Below, one piece after another: positions 17,589-27,275 of a stretch of 64,000 bases of DNA. The translations under genes were made by a program, and so were the position numbers. The first letter of the stretch is position 1, and each line of letters begins with the position of its first letter. The notes beneath the pieces were generated by a model. That model made no database searches, was not told the DNA's origin, and worked only from the letters and a program-made list of their open reading frames with translations. Origin of the DNA: Azospirillum thiophilum (GTDB lineage Bacteria; Pseudomonadota; Alphaproteobacteria; Azospirillales; Azospirillaceae); the NCBI RefSeq assembly GCF_001305595.1, contig NZ_CP012401.1, forward strand, positions 2,367,001-2,431,000. Reading direction: 5' to 3'.

Positions 17589-20500
17589 TCACTCCGCGGC
17601 CAGCGGCTGCGGCGTGGCGGCGGGGGCGCGGAATCCGGTCAGCAATCTGGCCTCCTTGGCCTTGGCGGCGGCGACGTTGCGCGCCTTCACCGGGCCGTAG
17701 CCGCGCATCTCCATCGGCAGCGTGGCGATCTCGACCGCCAGGGCCAGCCTGTCGCGGGTCAGCCCGTGCAGCAGCTCTCCCACCACCGCCTCGTAATCGG
17801 CGATCAGCTGGCGTTCCTGGCGCCGCTCGGCGGTGCGGCCGAACGGGTCCATCCAGCTGCCGCGCAGCCGCTTGCCTTTGGCCAGCAGGCGCAGGACCGT
17901 CAGCATCCACGGGCCGAAGCTCTTCTTCTTGGGCTCCCCGCCCTCCTCGCCGTCCGCGCCCATCGCCGGCGGCGCCATGTGGAAGGTCAGCTTCCAGTCG
18001 CCTTCGAACATGCGCGCCACATTTTCGACGAAGCCGCTGTCGGTGTAGAGGCGGGCGACCTCATACTCGTCCTTGTAGGCCATCAGCTTGAAGTGGGCGC
18101 GGGCGACCGCCTCGGTCAGCGCGGTGGAGCCGGGGATCTTCTGCTGTTCCGTCCGGCGGGTCCAGTCGACCAGCGCATGGAAGCGGGCGGCATAGGCGGC
18201 GTCCTGGTAATCGGTCAGGAAGCGCTGGCGGCGCTGGATCACCTCCTCCAGGCTGGTCGACTGGCGGCGCTGGTCGAGCAGCAGGGACGGCCCACCCTCG
18301 ATCCCATCCCGTGCCGGCCTGGCGGCGGCCTCCGCGGTGGCCTGCACTGCGGCGAGGTCGACGGCGGCGCGGCGGCCCCACTGGAAGGCGTCGAGGTTCA
18401 GCTTGACCGCGACCCCGTTCAGCTCGATGGCCTTCAGGATCGAGGCTTCGGACAGCGGGATCAGCCCCTTCTGCCATGCATAGCCCATCAGGAACGGGTT
18501 GGCGTAGAGGCTGTCGCCCAGCAGCGCGGTGGCGAGCTTCGTCGCGTCGAAGGCGTCGACATTCGCCGCGCCGCCGCAGGCGCGGGTGATGTCGGCGACC
18601 AGATCGCGAACCGGGATCACCATGTCCGGCTTCTTGATGAAGTCGGCGGTGATGCTGTCATGGGTATTGATGACGGCGCGGGTGCGGCCGGCGGTCATCT
18701 TCGACAGGCCGTCGCCCGCCGCCGCGACGATCAGGTCGCAGCCCAGCACCGCGTCGGCCCCGCCGGCGGCGATGCGGACGGAATGGATGTCCTCCGGGGT
18801 ATTGGCGATGCGGATGTGGCTGGTCACCGCGCCGCCCTTCTGGGCGAGGCCGGTCATGTCGAGCACGCCGACGCCCTTGCCCTCGATATGGGCGGCCATG
18901 CCCAGCAGGGCGCCGATGGTGACGACGCCGGTGCCGCCGACCCCGGTGACGTAGAGGCTCCAGGTCCGGTCGAAGCTGGGCACAGCGGGGTCGGGCAGGG
19001 CAGGGGCCGAGGTGGTGCCCTCCGCCGACTTCGGCGCGGCCGGCTTCGGCTTGCGGAGCTGGCCGCCCTCGACCGTCACGAAGCTGGGGCAGAAGCCCTT
19101 GGTGCAGGAATAATCCTTGTTGCAGCTCGACTGGTCGATCTGGCGCTTGCGGCCGAACTCGGTCTCCTGCGGGATGACGGAGACGCAGGAGGATTTGGCC
19201 GAGCAGTCGCCGCAGCCCTCGCAGACCAGCTCGTTGATGACCACCCGCTTGGCCGGGTCGACCATCTTGCCGCGCTTGCGGCGGCGGCGCTTCTCGGTGG
19301 CGCAGGTCTGGTCGTAGATCAGGATGCTGGTGCCGGTGACCTCGCGCATCTCCTTCTGCACGCGGTCGAGGTCGTCGCGGTGCTCGACCGTGGTGAATTG
19401 CGGCAGGCCGTTGCCGATGCCGTATTTCTCCGGCTCGTCGGTGACGACCGTGATCCGGGTGACACCCTCGGCGCGCAGGGTCTGGGCGATGGACTGGACG
19501 GTCTGGGTGCCGTCGAAGGGCTGGCCCCCGGTCATCGCCACCGCGTCGTTGAACAGGATCTTGTAGGTGATGTTCACCTTGGCGGCGATGGCCTGCCGGA
19601 TCGCCAGGATGCCGGAATGGAAATATGTGCCGTCGCCCAGATTGGCGAAGATGTGCTGTTCGTCGGTGAAGGGGGCTTGGCCGACCCAGGGCACGCCCTC
19701 GCCGCCCATCTGGGTGAAGGTGTCGGTCGAGCGGTCGAGCCACGTCGCCATATAGTGGCAGCCGATGCCGCCCAGCGCCCGGCTGCCCTCCGGCACGACG
19801 GTCGAGGTGTTGTGCGGGCAGCCGGAGCAGAAGGTTGGCTTGCGCACGACGCGGGCGACATGGGCCTTCTGCTTTTCCTGTGCATCGAGGAAGGCGATGC
19901 GGCGGACGAGGTTTTCGTTGTCGACGAAGCGCTGGATGCGGCGGCCGATGACCACGGCGATCTGCGCCGGGGTCAGCTCGCCGGCGCTGGGCAGGATCCA
20001 CTCGCCCTGTTCGTCGAACTTGCCGACCACCTTCGGGCGGACGTCGGGATTCCAGTTGTAGAGCTGTTCCTTCAGCTGGTTCTCGATGACGGCGCGCTTC
20101 TCCTCGACCACGACGATCTCTTCCAGACCCTCGGCGAAGTTGCGGACGCCGTCGCGCTCCAGCGGCCAGGGCATGCCGACCTTGTAGACGGTGATGCCCC
20201 AGTCGGCGGCCATCTCCTCGGTGATGCCGAGCTCGTCGAGCGCCTGCCGGACGTCGAGATAGCTCTTGCCGGTGGTGACGATGCCGAAGCGCGGGCGCGG
20301 GCTGTCCAGCACCACCCGGTCCAGCTTGTTGGCACGCGCGAACGCCAGGGCGGCGTACAGCTTGTGCTTCATCAGCCGGTGTTCCTGCTCCAGCGGCGGG
20401 TCGGGCCAGCGGATGTTCAGGCCGCCCGGCGGCATGTCGAAATCGGCGGGGATGACCGGGTTGACGCGGAGCGGGTCGATATGGACCGAGGCCGAGGTGT

Positions 20501-21134
20501 CGACCGTCTCGGCGATGGTCTTCATCGCGATCCAGCAGCCCGACCACCGGCTCATCTGCCAGCCGATCAGGCCGTAATCCAGGATCTCCTGCACCCCAGA
20601 CGGGTTCAGCACCGGGATCATCGCATGCATGTAGGCATGTTCGGACTGGTGCGGAAAGGTGGAGGACTTGCAATTGTGGTCGTCGCCGGTCAGCACCAGC
20701 ACGCCGCCATGTTTGGAGGTGCCGGCGGCGTTGGCATGCTTGAACACGTCGCCGGAGCGGTCGACGCCCGGCCCCTTGCCGTACCACATGGCGAAGACGC
20801 CGTCATATCTGGCGCCCTTGAACATGCCGACCTGCTGGCTGCCCCAGACGGCGGTGGCGCCCAGCTCCTCGTTGACGCCGGGCTGGAACTGGATGTGGTT
20901 CTTCTCCAGGAACTTGCGGGCGTTCCACAGATTCTGGTCGAACCCGCCCAGCGGCGAGCCGCGATAACCCGAAATGAAGCAGCCGGTGTTCAGCCCGGCG
21001 GCGAGGTCGCGCTGGCGCTGCATCATCGGCAACCGCACCAGCGCCTGGGTGCCGGTGAGGTACACGCGCCCGTGTTCGAGCGCGTACTTGTCTTCGAGAG
21101 ACACGTTCGCCAGGGACACCGTTGCAAGCGCCAT
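17589..21134 (-). CDS. Indolepyruvate:ferredoxin oxidoreductase, fused subunits
   Basis: 1181 residues. The family oxidatively decarboxylates aryl- or 2-oxoacids to acyl-CoA using thiamine diphosphate and ferredoxin. N-terminal pyrimidine/core domains come first, then a Cys pair in FCSGCPHNT (~438). The TPP-binding stretch is GDGTYFHSG with NDAVAMTGGQ (about 500-530). A cysteine cluster CEGCGDCSAKSSC lies near 635-650. The gamma-type domain starts at GVGGTGVVTIGA (~735), and a ~250-residue C-terminal extension follows. It joins what archaea encode as IorA and IorB. In Azospirillum-type bacteria it may bear on aromatic amino acid or indole-acetate metabolism, which is inference. Confidence 0.93.
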   Translation of the reverse strand: MALATVSLANVSLEDKYALEHGRVYLTGTQALVRLPMMQRQRDLAAGLNTGCFISGYRGSPLGGFDQNLWNARKFLEKNHIQFQPGVNEELGATAVWGSQQVGMFKGARYDGVFAMWYGKGPGVDRSGDVFKHANAAGTSKHGGVLVLTGDDHNCKSSTFPHQSEHAYMHAMIPVLNPSGVQEILDYGLIGWQMSRWSGCWIAMKTIAETVDTSASVHIDPLRVNPVIPADFDMPPGGLNIRWPDPPLEQEHRLMKHKLYAALAFARANKLDRVVLDSPRPRFGIVTTGKSYLDVRQALDELGITEEMAADWGITVYKVGMPWPLERDGVRNFAEGLEEIVVVEEKRAVIENQLKEQLYNWNPDVRPKVVGKFDEQGEWILPSAGELTPAQIAVVIGRRIQRFVDNENLVRRIAFLDAQEKQKAHVARVVRKPTFCSGCPHNTSTVVPEGSRALGGIGCHYMATWLDRSTDTFTQMGGEGVPWVGQAPFTDEQHIFANLGDGTYFHSGILAIRQAIAAKVNITYKILFNDAVAMTGGQPFDGTQTVQSIAQTLRAEGVTRITVVTDEPEKYGIGNGLPQFTTVEHRDDLDRVQKEMREVTGTSILIYDQTCATEKRRRRKRGKMVDPAKRVVINELVCEGCGDCSAKSSCVSVIPQETEFGRKRQIDQSSCNKDYSCTKGFCPSFVTVEGGQLRKPKPAAPKSAEGTTSAPALPDPAVPSFDRTWSLYVTGVGGTGVVTIGALLGMAAHIEGKGVGVLDMTGLAQKGGAVTSHIRIANTPEDIHSVRIAAGGADAVLGCDLIVAAAGDGLSKMTAGRTRAVINTHDSITADFIKKPDMVIPVRDLVADITRACGGAANVDAFDATKLATALLGDSLYANPFLMGYAWQKGLIPLSEASILKAIELNGVAVKLNLDAFQWGRRAAVDLAAVQATAEAAARPARDGIEGGPSLLLDQRRQSTSLEEVIQRRQRFLTDYQDAAYAARFHALVDWTRRTEQQKIPGSTALTEAVARAHFKLMAYKDEYEVARLYTDSGFVENVARMFEGDWKLTFHMAPPAMGADGEEGGEPKKKSFGPWMLTVLRLLAKGKRLRGSWMDPFGRTAERRQERQLIADYEAVVGELLHGLTRDRLALAVEIATLPMEMRGYGPVKARNVAAAKAKEARLLTGFRAPAATPQPLAAE

Positions 21135-21405
21135 CCTTCATTCCTCCCATCGGTCGGCAGCCTGGCTAGTTCCGGTACGGAGTGCTGGGGCGCCGATTTG
21201 TTCGCTGGGCAAAAAGGTAATGAAGGCTGTCTTATTCCGCAACGCCTGCGGCCTCCGGTTCCGCAAAAAGCAAGGAACGGCGCGGCAACCCGCGCTCTTC
21301 CGTAACGGAGCGTATGGAAGGCCCCGCCCTGCTGCAATTTCCTGCGAACGCCAGCACTCCGTCCCTTCGCCTTGCCCAGGCCATGACTGGGATATGGGGG
21401 TGGAC

Positions 21406-22443
21406 TCAGCGATCGGTCAGGGGTGATTTTCCGGGAGGCGGCCTATCGCCCGGCCGTCCGTCCTGGCTGCCGCCTTCGGGCCAGCCGCCGAAATCGGCGT
21501 GGCCGCGGGCGGCCAGCGCACGCACGCTGGCGCGCAATGCGCGGATCAGGCACAGCGCCACCGCCATCGACTGGGTGCCGCCGTCCGAGCCGGCAAGCCA
21601 GCGCAAGGCCGCGGCATGTGCCTGCAGGGCGTCGACATAGCCCTCGACGTCCGGGTCGACCCAGGTGATGCAGGTGGACAGCGACGCGACGACGGAGGTC
21701 GCGGCGGAATCGCCGCCGGCCGCCAGCTGCAGGTCGGACAGGGCGTGGCGCAGCCGGCTGCCGATCGGGTCGGGCCGGTCGACCGCCGCCTCCAGCTTGT
21801 CGAGCGCCAGCTGCAGCCGCACCCGCCTGGGATCGTCGCTGCGGACCGTCGGGGCGCCGGAGTCCGGCGGCGGCAGCTGTGCCGCTCCGCCCGCCGCCGG
21901 ACGGGAGGCGGACGGCAAGGGGATGGGCGCGCGTGCGATCTCGGGCTGGTCGCCGGACCTGTTGCCGGCCCTCCTGTCGTTGGGGTCGTCGGGGCGGGCC
22001 GCGGTTCCGCCGCCGCTGTGGGAGGCCGCAGTGCGCGGGGAGTCGTCGCGGCGGTTCAGCACCGCGTCGATGCGCCGCGCCAGCGTGGCGGCCGGCACCG
22101 GCTTGGCCAGCACGGAATCGGCCCCGGCATCCCAGGCGCACCGCACCGTTCCGAGGTCGGCGTTGGCGGTCAGCACGATGACCGGCATATCGGGGCGCAG
22201 GCTGCCCGGAGACTGGCGCACCCATTGGATCAGCTGGGCACCGCCCACCGGCTCCATCACCCAGTCCGTCACCATCAGGTCGAAGACCTCGCGCCGCAGC
22301 ACGTCCTTTGCATCCTGCCCGTTGGACAGCGCGGTGATCTGGCCGACGCCCCACAGCCCCAGCATGTCTTTCAACGCCCGCTGGAGCAGCGGGTTGTCGT
22401 CGACGATCAGGATCTTGATCGGGGATGCAGGACGCTTCGTCAT
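21406..22443 (-). CDS. Response regulator with unassigned C-terminal domain
   Basis: 345 residues from the ATG at 22443; the frame stays open upstream to 23817 but that part is the shadow of another gene. Receiver residues 8-130: ILIVDDNP, phospho-Asp60 in DLMVTDWVMEP, Lys in VLAKPV. A disordered linker (~135-215) follows. The last ~120 residues are alpha-helical and Ala-rich (LDKLEAAVDRPD, ALCLIRALRASVRAL) with no recognised DNA-binding or enzymatic motif. Isolated gene, divergent from the glycosyltransferase-like gene. Confidence 0.88.
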   Translation of the reverse strand: MTKRPASPIKILIVDDNPLLQRALKDMLGLWGVGQITALSNGQDAKDVLRREVFDLMVTDWVMEPVGGAQLIQWVRQSPGSLRPDMPVIVLTANADLGTVRCAWDAGADSVLAKPVPAATLARRIDAVLNRRDDSPRTAASHSGGGTAARPDDPNDRRAGNRSGDQPEIARAPIPLPSASRPAAGGAAQLPPPDSGAPTVRSDDPRRVRLQLALDKLEAAVDRPDPIGSRLRHALSDLQLAAGGDSAATSVVASLSTCITWVDPDVEGYVDALQAHAAALRWLAGSDGGTQSMAVALCLIRALRASVRALAARGHADFGGWPEGGSQDGRPGDRPPPGKSPLTDR

Positions 22444-22719
22444 GGAGCGGTTCCGATGATGGTGCGATGTCTGTCCCGATATCCGCCTCGTCCCGCCGCT
22501 TTTCATGGAAGGGGATGGGTAACCGACCAATGGGCCGGATTTCGCGCCGTTGGGTGTGGGTGAGTATCTCCACCACCCCTTTCGATGCGATGCGGCGCGC
22601 GACAGGGACGGTCCCGATCGAAATGGACGCTTCCCCCCCGGCGCTCCTATGATCCTGGCGATGCCCGGATCCGCTCTTCCGCAAGGCGCGGATGGATCGC
22701 CGGGACGGCCTTGGAACGA

Positions 22720-23652
22720 ATGGCGATGACGATCCTCTGCGTGACCGGCTGCGACGCCCGCTATTTCCTGACCACCCTGGCCTTCCTTCGCGAGCTGGAG
22801 GAGCTTTCCCCGCGGTCGCGCATCCGCGTCTGCGATTTCGGCATGACCGACCGGCAGCAGGCGTTTCTGCGCGACGCCGGCTTGCTTCTGGAGCGTCCGG
22901 CCGGCCTTCCGGCCGATGCCCACCCCTATCTGTGCAAGGGAAACCTCGCCGGCTATTGCGGCGCCGAGGAATGGAGCGCGCTGCTGTGGCTGGACAGCGA
23001 CATGCTGCTGGGCGCGCTCGACCCTGCAGCGCTCGAGGCGCTGGAGGCCGACCTGTGCCGGAGCGGGGCGGCCCTGGCGGCGACGGGCACCATCGAACGG
23101 GCAAGCATCGCAAGGATGATGGAAGGACTGCGGTCGGCCGGGCACCATGTCGCGCCCACCCTGGCCCTCTTGCGTGACGGCGGCGTCGATACCGGCCTGC
23201 CTTATATCAGCACAGGCCTGATGCTGTGGAGGTCGCGGGAACTGCTGGCCGATTGGGGCAGGGCCTGTCTCGACTGTCCGCCGCAGGCCCTGCTGGAGCA
23301 GAATGTGCTGAATGCGCTGGCGATGCGCGACCCGTCGTCCGTCCTGCGCCTCGACGCCCGGCGCTGGCAAGTCTACGATTCCGCGCTGGCCGGGGTTGAA
23401 ATGCCCGATCCCTCCAACGACAGGCTGCTGGTGCTGGACGGAAGCCCGGTGATGACGGTCCATGCCTCGTCGCGCAAGGGCCATCACCTGGACGCCGATC
23501 TTTCGCTCGTCATGGGCGGGCATGTGCTGAAAGGCTACCTGCGGACCTTCGCCAACCCGGCTCTGCAAAAGCGGCACCTGCGCAATCTGTTGACGGTCGT
23601 CAACGCCAACCGCTCGGCCATGGAGTATATCGGCGTTCTGCAACCGTGCTGA
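22720..23652 (+). CDS. Putative glycosyltransferase (nucleotide-sugar transferase fold)
   Basis: 310 residues from the ATG at 22720, with TTGGAA 6 nt upstream. The N-terminus MTILCVTGCDARYF starts a Rossmann-like fold, and LLWLDSDMLL near residue 91 supplies a DxD motif typical of GT-A (GT8-like) enzymes. VNxxMEYI-like residues close the protein. No membrane segment. It lacks a polysaccharide cluster around it, so the acceptor is unknown. The family call rests on the DxD context and overall layout. Confidence 0.7.
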   Translation: MAMTILCVTGCDARYFLTTLAFLRELEELSPRSRIRVCDFGMTDRQQAFLRDAGLLLERPAGLPADAHPYLCKGNLAGYCGAEEWSALLWLDSDMLLGALDPAALEALEADLCRSGAALAATGTIERASIARMMEGLRSAGHHVAPTLALLRDGGVDTGLPYISTGLMLWRSRELLADWGRACLDCPPQALLEQNVLNALAMRDPSSVLRLDARRWQVYDSALAGVEMPDPSNDRLLVLDGSPVMTVHASSRKGHHLDADLSLVMGGHVLKGYLRTFANPALQKRHLRNLLTVVNANRSAMEYIGVLQPC

Positions 23653-23704
23653 CGGGGCGGCCTGCCGGGTGGAGACGCCGGTGTCTTTGGAAGGGGACGA
23701 AGCG

Positions 23705-24406
23705 ATGGACGGCGGATGCGGCGGGGGTTCCTGCGGCGGCGGATCCTGTGGCGGCGGCGGCTCGAAGCGTCCGGGCGGCGGCCCAGGCGGCGGGTCGGGC
23801 GACCTGAAACACACCATGCGGATGGCGATGACGGTGAACGGGCTGCTCGGCGCGCTGCTGCTCGCCGCCGCCGATGCGACCCAGGCGGTCGCCCTGTGGG
23901 CGGCGGCGCTGCTGGTGCTGAACCATGCCGCGACCCATGGGGTGACGCTTGTCGGCTTGGCAGGGGCCGGCTTGGCGGGTGCGGGGCCGGGCGGAAGGCC
24001 GGACCGGCGTGCGCGCCTTTCCCTCGTTCAGGGTCTGGCGCTGGCCGCCGCGGCGGTCGCGCTGGTGGTGACGGCCGGGCGCGGCATCGCCGGCATGGCG
24101 ATGCCCGACGCCCCCCTGGCCAGCCTCGCGCTGCTGCTGGCCATCGGGGTGATGACGGCGGCGGCAACCCTGCTGTTCGCCGGCCGGCGCGGCGGCCTGA
24201 CCCTGCGGGCGATCTGGCTGTGCTGCCGCCGGGACGTGCTGCCGCTGGCCTCCGGCCTCGCCGGTCTGGCCGGAAGCTGGCTGCTGGAGGATGGCGCCCC
24301 CGACGCGCTGGTCGGCGCCGCCATCGCCGCGCTGCTGCTGGCGGAGGCCTGGACGCTGCTGCGCGGCGGTCTGCCGGGCGGAAGCGCGGGGGTCAAGCCC
24401 CTGTAG
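23705..24406 (+). CDS. Degenerate CDF-like membrane protein with Gly/Cys N-terminus
   Basis: 233 residues from the ATG at 23705 (GGAAGGGG upstream); a GTG at 23669 is an alternative. Residues 1-30 are Gly/Ser/Cys (MDGGCGGGSCGGGSC). Five to six hydrophobic segments follow. The C-terminal stretch WLCCRRDVLPLAS...APDALVGAAIAALLL resembles TM5-TM6 of cation diffusion facilitators (SRND...PDLIVG). The usual HxxxD zinc site in TM2 appears as LxxxH, and there is no cytoplasmic C-terminal domain. It may be a diverged metal transporter or a non-transporting relative. It starts 52 bp after the glycosyltransferase-like gene. Confidence 0.72.
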   Translation: MDGGCGGGSCGGGSCGGGGSKRPGGGPGGGSGDLKHTMRMAMTVNGLLGALLLAAADATQAVALWAAALLVLNHAATHGVTLVGLAGAGLAGAGPGGRPDRRARLSLVQGLALAAAAVALVVTAGRGIAGMAMPDAPLASLALLLAIGVMTAAATLLFAGRRGGLTLRAIWLCCRRDVLPLASGLAGLAGSWLLEDGAPDALVGAAIAALLLAEAWTLLRGGLPGGSAGVKPL

Positions 24407-24440
24407 CTCCGCCCCAAGACTCCCTCCCTACCGCATTTCC

Positions 24441-25730
24441 CTAGGACCGCTGCCGCAGCCGCTCCAGCAGGGCCTTGGTCGCGAAGCCGTCGGGGATCTC
24501 GCCGATGGAGGCCTGGAAGCGGCGCACCGCGTTGCGGGTGTTGGCGCCGACGATGCCGTCCGCCGCACCCGGTTCCATCCCCAGCGCGGCCAGCCGCTGT
24601 TGCAGGTCGATGCGTTCGTCCCGGCTCAGCGGCTGTTCCTCGCGCGGCCAGCCGCCGCGCACCCCCGGCTTTCCGACCATGCGGTCGGCCAGCAGGGCGA
24701 CGGCCAGCGCATAGCTGGTCGAGGGGTTGTAGCGCATGATCGCCCGGAAATTGTCGCGCACCAGGAAGGCCGGGCCGCGATGGCCGGCCAACACCAGGAT
24801 GGCGGCCGGGGCGTCGCCGCCCGCCCCCATACCCCCCAGCTCCGTCCCGTCCATCGGGACCACCCCCAGCCGGCGCCAGTCCGACAGCGGCTTGACGACG
24901 CTCAGCTCCGCCTGGTCGTAGGGGAAGCCGTCGGGCAGGCGCACCTCCTGCCCCCAGGGCTCCGCCGACTTCCAGCCGTTGGCGAGCACGAACTTGGCGG
25001 TGGAGGCCAGCACGTCGGGCATGCTGCCCCAGATGTCGCGGTGGCCGTCGCCGTCCTCGTCCACCGCATTGCGCAGGAAGACGCTCGGCATGAACTGGGT
25101 CTGGCCCATGGCGCCGGCCCAGGAGCCGCTCATGCGCTCCGGCGCGATGTCGCCGGACTCGAGGATGCGCAGCGCGGCCAGCAGTTCGGAGCGGAAATAG
25201 GCGGCCCGGCGTCCCTCGAAGGCCAGCGTCGTCAGCGCGTCGATCACCGCGAAATTGCCGGTCGACTTGCCGAAATCGGATTCGACGCCCCAGAAGGCGA
25301 CGAGGATTTCGCCCGGCACCCCCGTCCGGCGGGTGATGCGGGAAAGCAACGCCGCCTGGTCCTGCAACTTCTGCCGGCCGTCCTGGACGCGCTTTTCATT
25401 CACGGCGCTGTCCAAATACTGCCACACTTGCCGGGTGAACTCGGGCTGGGACGAATCCAGCTCGACGACACGGTCGGACAGCTTCACCTTCTGGAAGGCC
25501 CGGTCGAAGGTCTGGGCGCGGATGCCCTGGGCCAGCGCCTCGGCACGCAAGGCCGCCAGCCATTCCGGGAAGGAGGCGGGCTGCGCCGCGGCCGGCTGGG
25601 CCAGCGGCGCGGCTGCTGCCGGCGAGGCGCCGCCGGAGTTGGCCGGGGCGGTTGCGCCGGTGCTCTGGCAACCGGCCATCAGCAGGGTGGCGAGAAGGAG
25701 GCGGGCGGGATGACGGAACGGAAGTCGCAT
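24441..25730 (-). CDS. mltB: Lytic murein transglycosylase (MltB type) lipoprotein
   Basis: 429 residues. A lipoprotein signal ends at the lipobox LMAG-Cys21. The SLT-2/MltB catalytic domain covers about 60-350, with the likely catalytic Glu near residue 153 in GVESDFGKS and GAMGQTQFMPS further on. A peptidoglycan-binding domain occupies ~360-425 (LQQRLAALGM...GIVGANTRNAVRRFQ). It cleaves the glycan strand to 1,6-anhydro-muropeptides at the outer membrane. Stands alone, convergent with the CDF-like gene. Confidence 0.93.
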   Translation of the reverse strand: MRLPFRHPARLLLATLLMAGCQSTGATAPANSGGASPAAAAPLAQPAAAQPASFPEWLAALRAEALAQGIRAQTFDRAFQKVKLSDRVVELDSSQPEFTRQVWQYLDSAVNEKRVQDGRQKLQDQAALLSRITRRTGVPGEILVAFWGVESDFGKSTGNFAVIDALTTLAFEGRRAAYFRSELLAALRILESGDIAPERMSGSWAGAMGQTQFMPSVFLRNAVDEDGDGHRDIWGSMPDVLASTAKFVLANGWKSAEPWGQEVRLPDGFPYDQAELSVVKPLSDWRRLGVVPMDGTELGGMGAGGDAPAAILVLAGHRGPAFLVRDNFRAIMRYNPSTSYALAVALLADRMVGKPGVRGGWPREEQPLSRDERIDLQQRLAALGMEPGAADGIVGANTRNAVRRFQASIGEIPDGFATKALLERLRQRS

Positions 25731-26083
25731 GCGCTCGGCCGTGATCGAAAGGGAAACCGGGGCGTGACCCTAGGACGCCCGGCCGCTCCGCTCAACCGCC
25801 AAATTGACGACACCGGCGATTGGGCGGGGTCGCGGCGCGACTGCGCTTGCACAGTCCGCGACCCGGTCCATATCAGAGTCATACCGACAGTTTCGCGGCT
25901 TTCGCCCGACTGGTCCTGGTCCTTTTGGGCCGGTCCTTGCGCGGGTGGGCGGCACCCGGAACCAAAGCCGGAACCCGCCTTCGCCAGCCGCCCCGACTTG
26001 CTGACCCGACTTGCCGCCTTGACCTGCTGCCGCTTCCCGGAAGGGGCCGCTTCCTGCCACGGAACGCCAAGGGTACCGACGCT
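25731..26083. other. Divergent intergenic region with hairpin and tandem duplication
   Basis: 353 bp between mltB and a CgeB-like gene. It holds a 9-bp perfect inverted repeat (25827-25835 with 25856-25864, 20-nt spacer) and a 13-nt tandem duplication at 25992-26017 (11 of 13 identical). No coding frame is convincing. Confidence 0.5.
25992..26017. repeat. 13-nt intergenic tandem duplication
   Basis: Units CCCGACTTGCTGA and CCCGACTTGCCGC lie head to tail, 11 of 13 identical, in the leader of the CgeB-like gene. Confidence 0.6.
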
Positions 26084-27166
26084 ATGAAAATCGTGATCTT
26101 CGGCTTGACCAACGGGTATCGCCGCGACGGTGGGCACAGGGTGCGCTGGCGGGCGCTGATCCAGGCGCTGGCGATCCGCGGCCACCGCATGGTCGCGGTG
26201 GAGCGCGCCGGTCCGGACGATCCCACGCCCTGGTCGATCCCCGGCGGCGAGGTGCTGTCCTACCGCGACTGGGACGCCGTGGCGGTCCAGGCGGCGGCGC
26301 AGGCCGACGATGCCGGCGTCGCGCTGGTGGTCGCCCATGGGCCGGACGCCCGCGCCGCGGCCGACCTCGTCCGCAATTCCAGGGCGGTGCGCCGCGCCCT
26401 CTACGACCCGGAGGCTCCGGTCAGCCTCGCCGCGCTGGAGGCGGGGGAGGCGGTGGCGCATCTGCCGACGGACGGGCAGGGCGGGTTCGACCTGGGCGGC
26501 TTCGACATGGTGCTGGCCTCCTGCGGCGGGCCGGCGCTGGAGCGCTACCGTGCCAAGGCCGGGGCGGAGGCGGTGATGCCGCTCTATCCCTGGATCGTGC
26601 CGGAGGCGCACAAGGCCGGCGATTTCCGGCGGGAGTATCTGGGCGACCTCTGCTGCATCGTCGCCGGGCCGGACGGCATCCGCGAGGGGCTGGACCGCTT
26701 CTTCATCGACCCCGCCCAGCGGCTGACCCGCCGGCGCTTCGTGCTGGCCGGGGCCGACCTGCCCGACGGGGTGCCGAAGGCGTCCAACATCCTGACCTTC
26801 CCCGACCTCGACCCGGCGCAGCATCTCGACGTGCTGGCCTCGGCCAATCTGGCGCTGACGCTGGCGCGCGACGACGAGCGCAGGATCGGCTGGTGCCCGT
26901 CGGAGCGGCTGTTCATCGCCGCCGCCTGCGGTTCCGCCATCGTCGCCGACCAGTGGGAGGGGCTGGAGACCTTCTTCGAGCCGGGGCGCGAGATCCTGGT
27001 GGCGGCGCAGACCGACGACGTCACCACCGCGATGATGCTGCCGCGCAATCACCTGACCGACCTGGGCCGGCGGGCGCGCAAGCGGGTGCTGGCCGAGCAC
27101 AGCGCCGAATGCCGGGTGCAGGAGCTGCGCGGCATCCTCGACCTGAAGGGCGGCGGCGACGACTGA
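26084..27166 (+). CDS. CgeB-like glycosyltransferase family protein
   Basis: 360 residues from the ATG at 26084; the frame is open earlier but the family start MKIVIFGLTNGYRRDGGH begins here. The N-terminal Rossmann half resembles the YkvP/CgeB group, and the C-terminal half ends with the GT-B-type nucleotide-sugar region (GWCPSERLFIAAACGSAIV, EGLETFFEPGREIL). Members modify surface or secreted glycans. No signal peptide. The acceptor and sugar are unknown. Confidence 0.82.
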   Translation: MKIVIFGLTNGYRRDGGHRVRWRALIQALAIRGHRMVAVERAGPDDPTPWSIPGGEVLSYRDWDAVAVQAAAQADDAGVALVVAHGPDARAAADLVRNSRAVRRALYDPEAPVSLAALEAGEAVAHLPTDGQGGFDLGGFDMVLASCGGPALERYRAKAGAEAVMPLYPWIVPEAHKAGDFRREYLGDLCCIVAGPDGIREGLDRFFIDPAQRLTRRRFVLAGADLPDGVPKASNILTFPDLDPAQHLDVLASANLALTLARDDERRIGWCPSERLFIAAACGSAIVADQWEGLETFFEPGREILVAAQTDDVTTAMMLPRNHLTDLGRRARKRVLAEHSAECRVQELRGILDLKGGGDD

Positions 27167-27275
27167 CCGGGCTCGGATTTCCCCCTTTGCCGGAGTGCTG
27201 GGGGATGCGGATCGGCGGGGAGCGGGCTATGGTCTGCTCCCTTTTGCTTTGCCGCCATCCGGGAGTCCGTCAGCG

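Noticed and set aside
22444..23817. Long open minus-strand frame running upstream of the response regulator
   Set aside because: It is the shadow of the glycosyltransferase-like gene; the receiver family start is at 22443 and codon bias supports the plus-strand gene.
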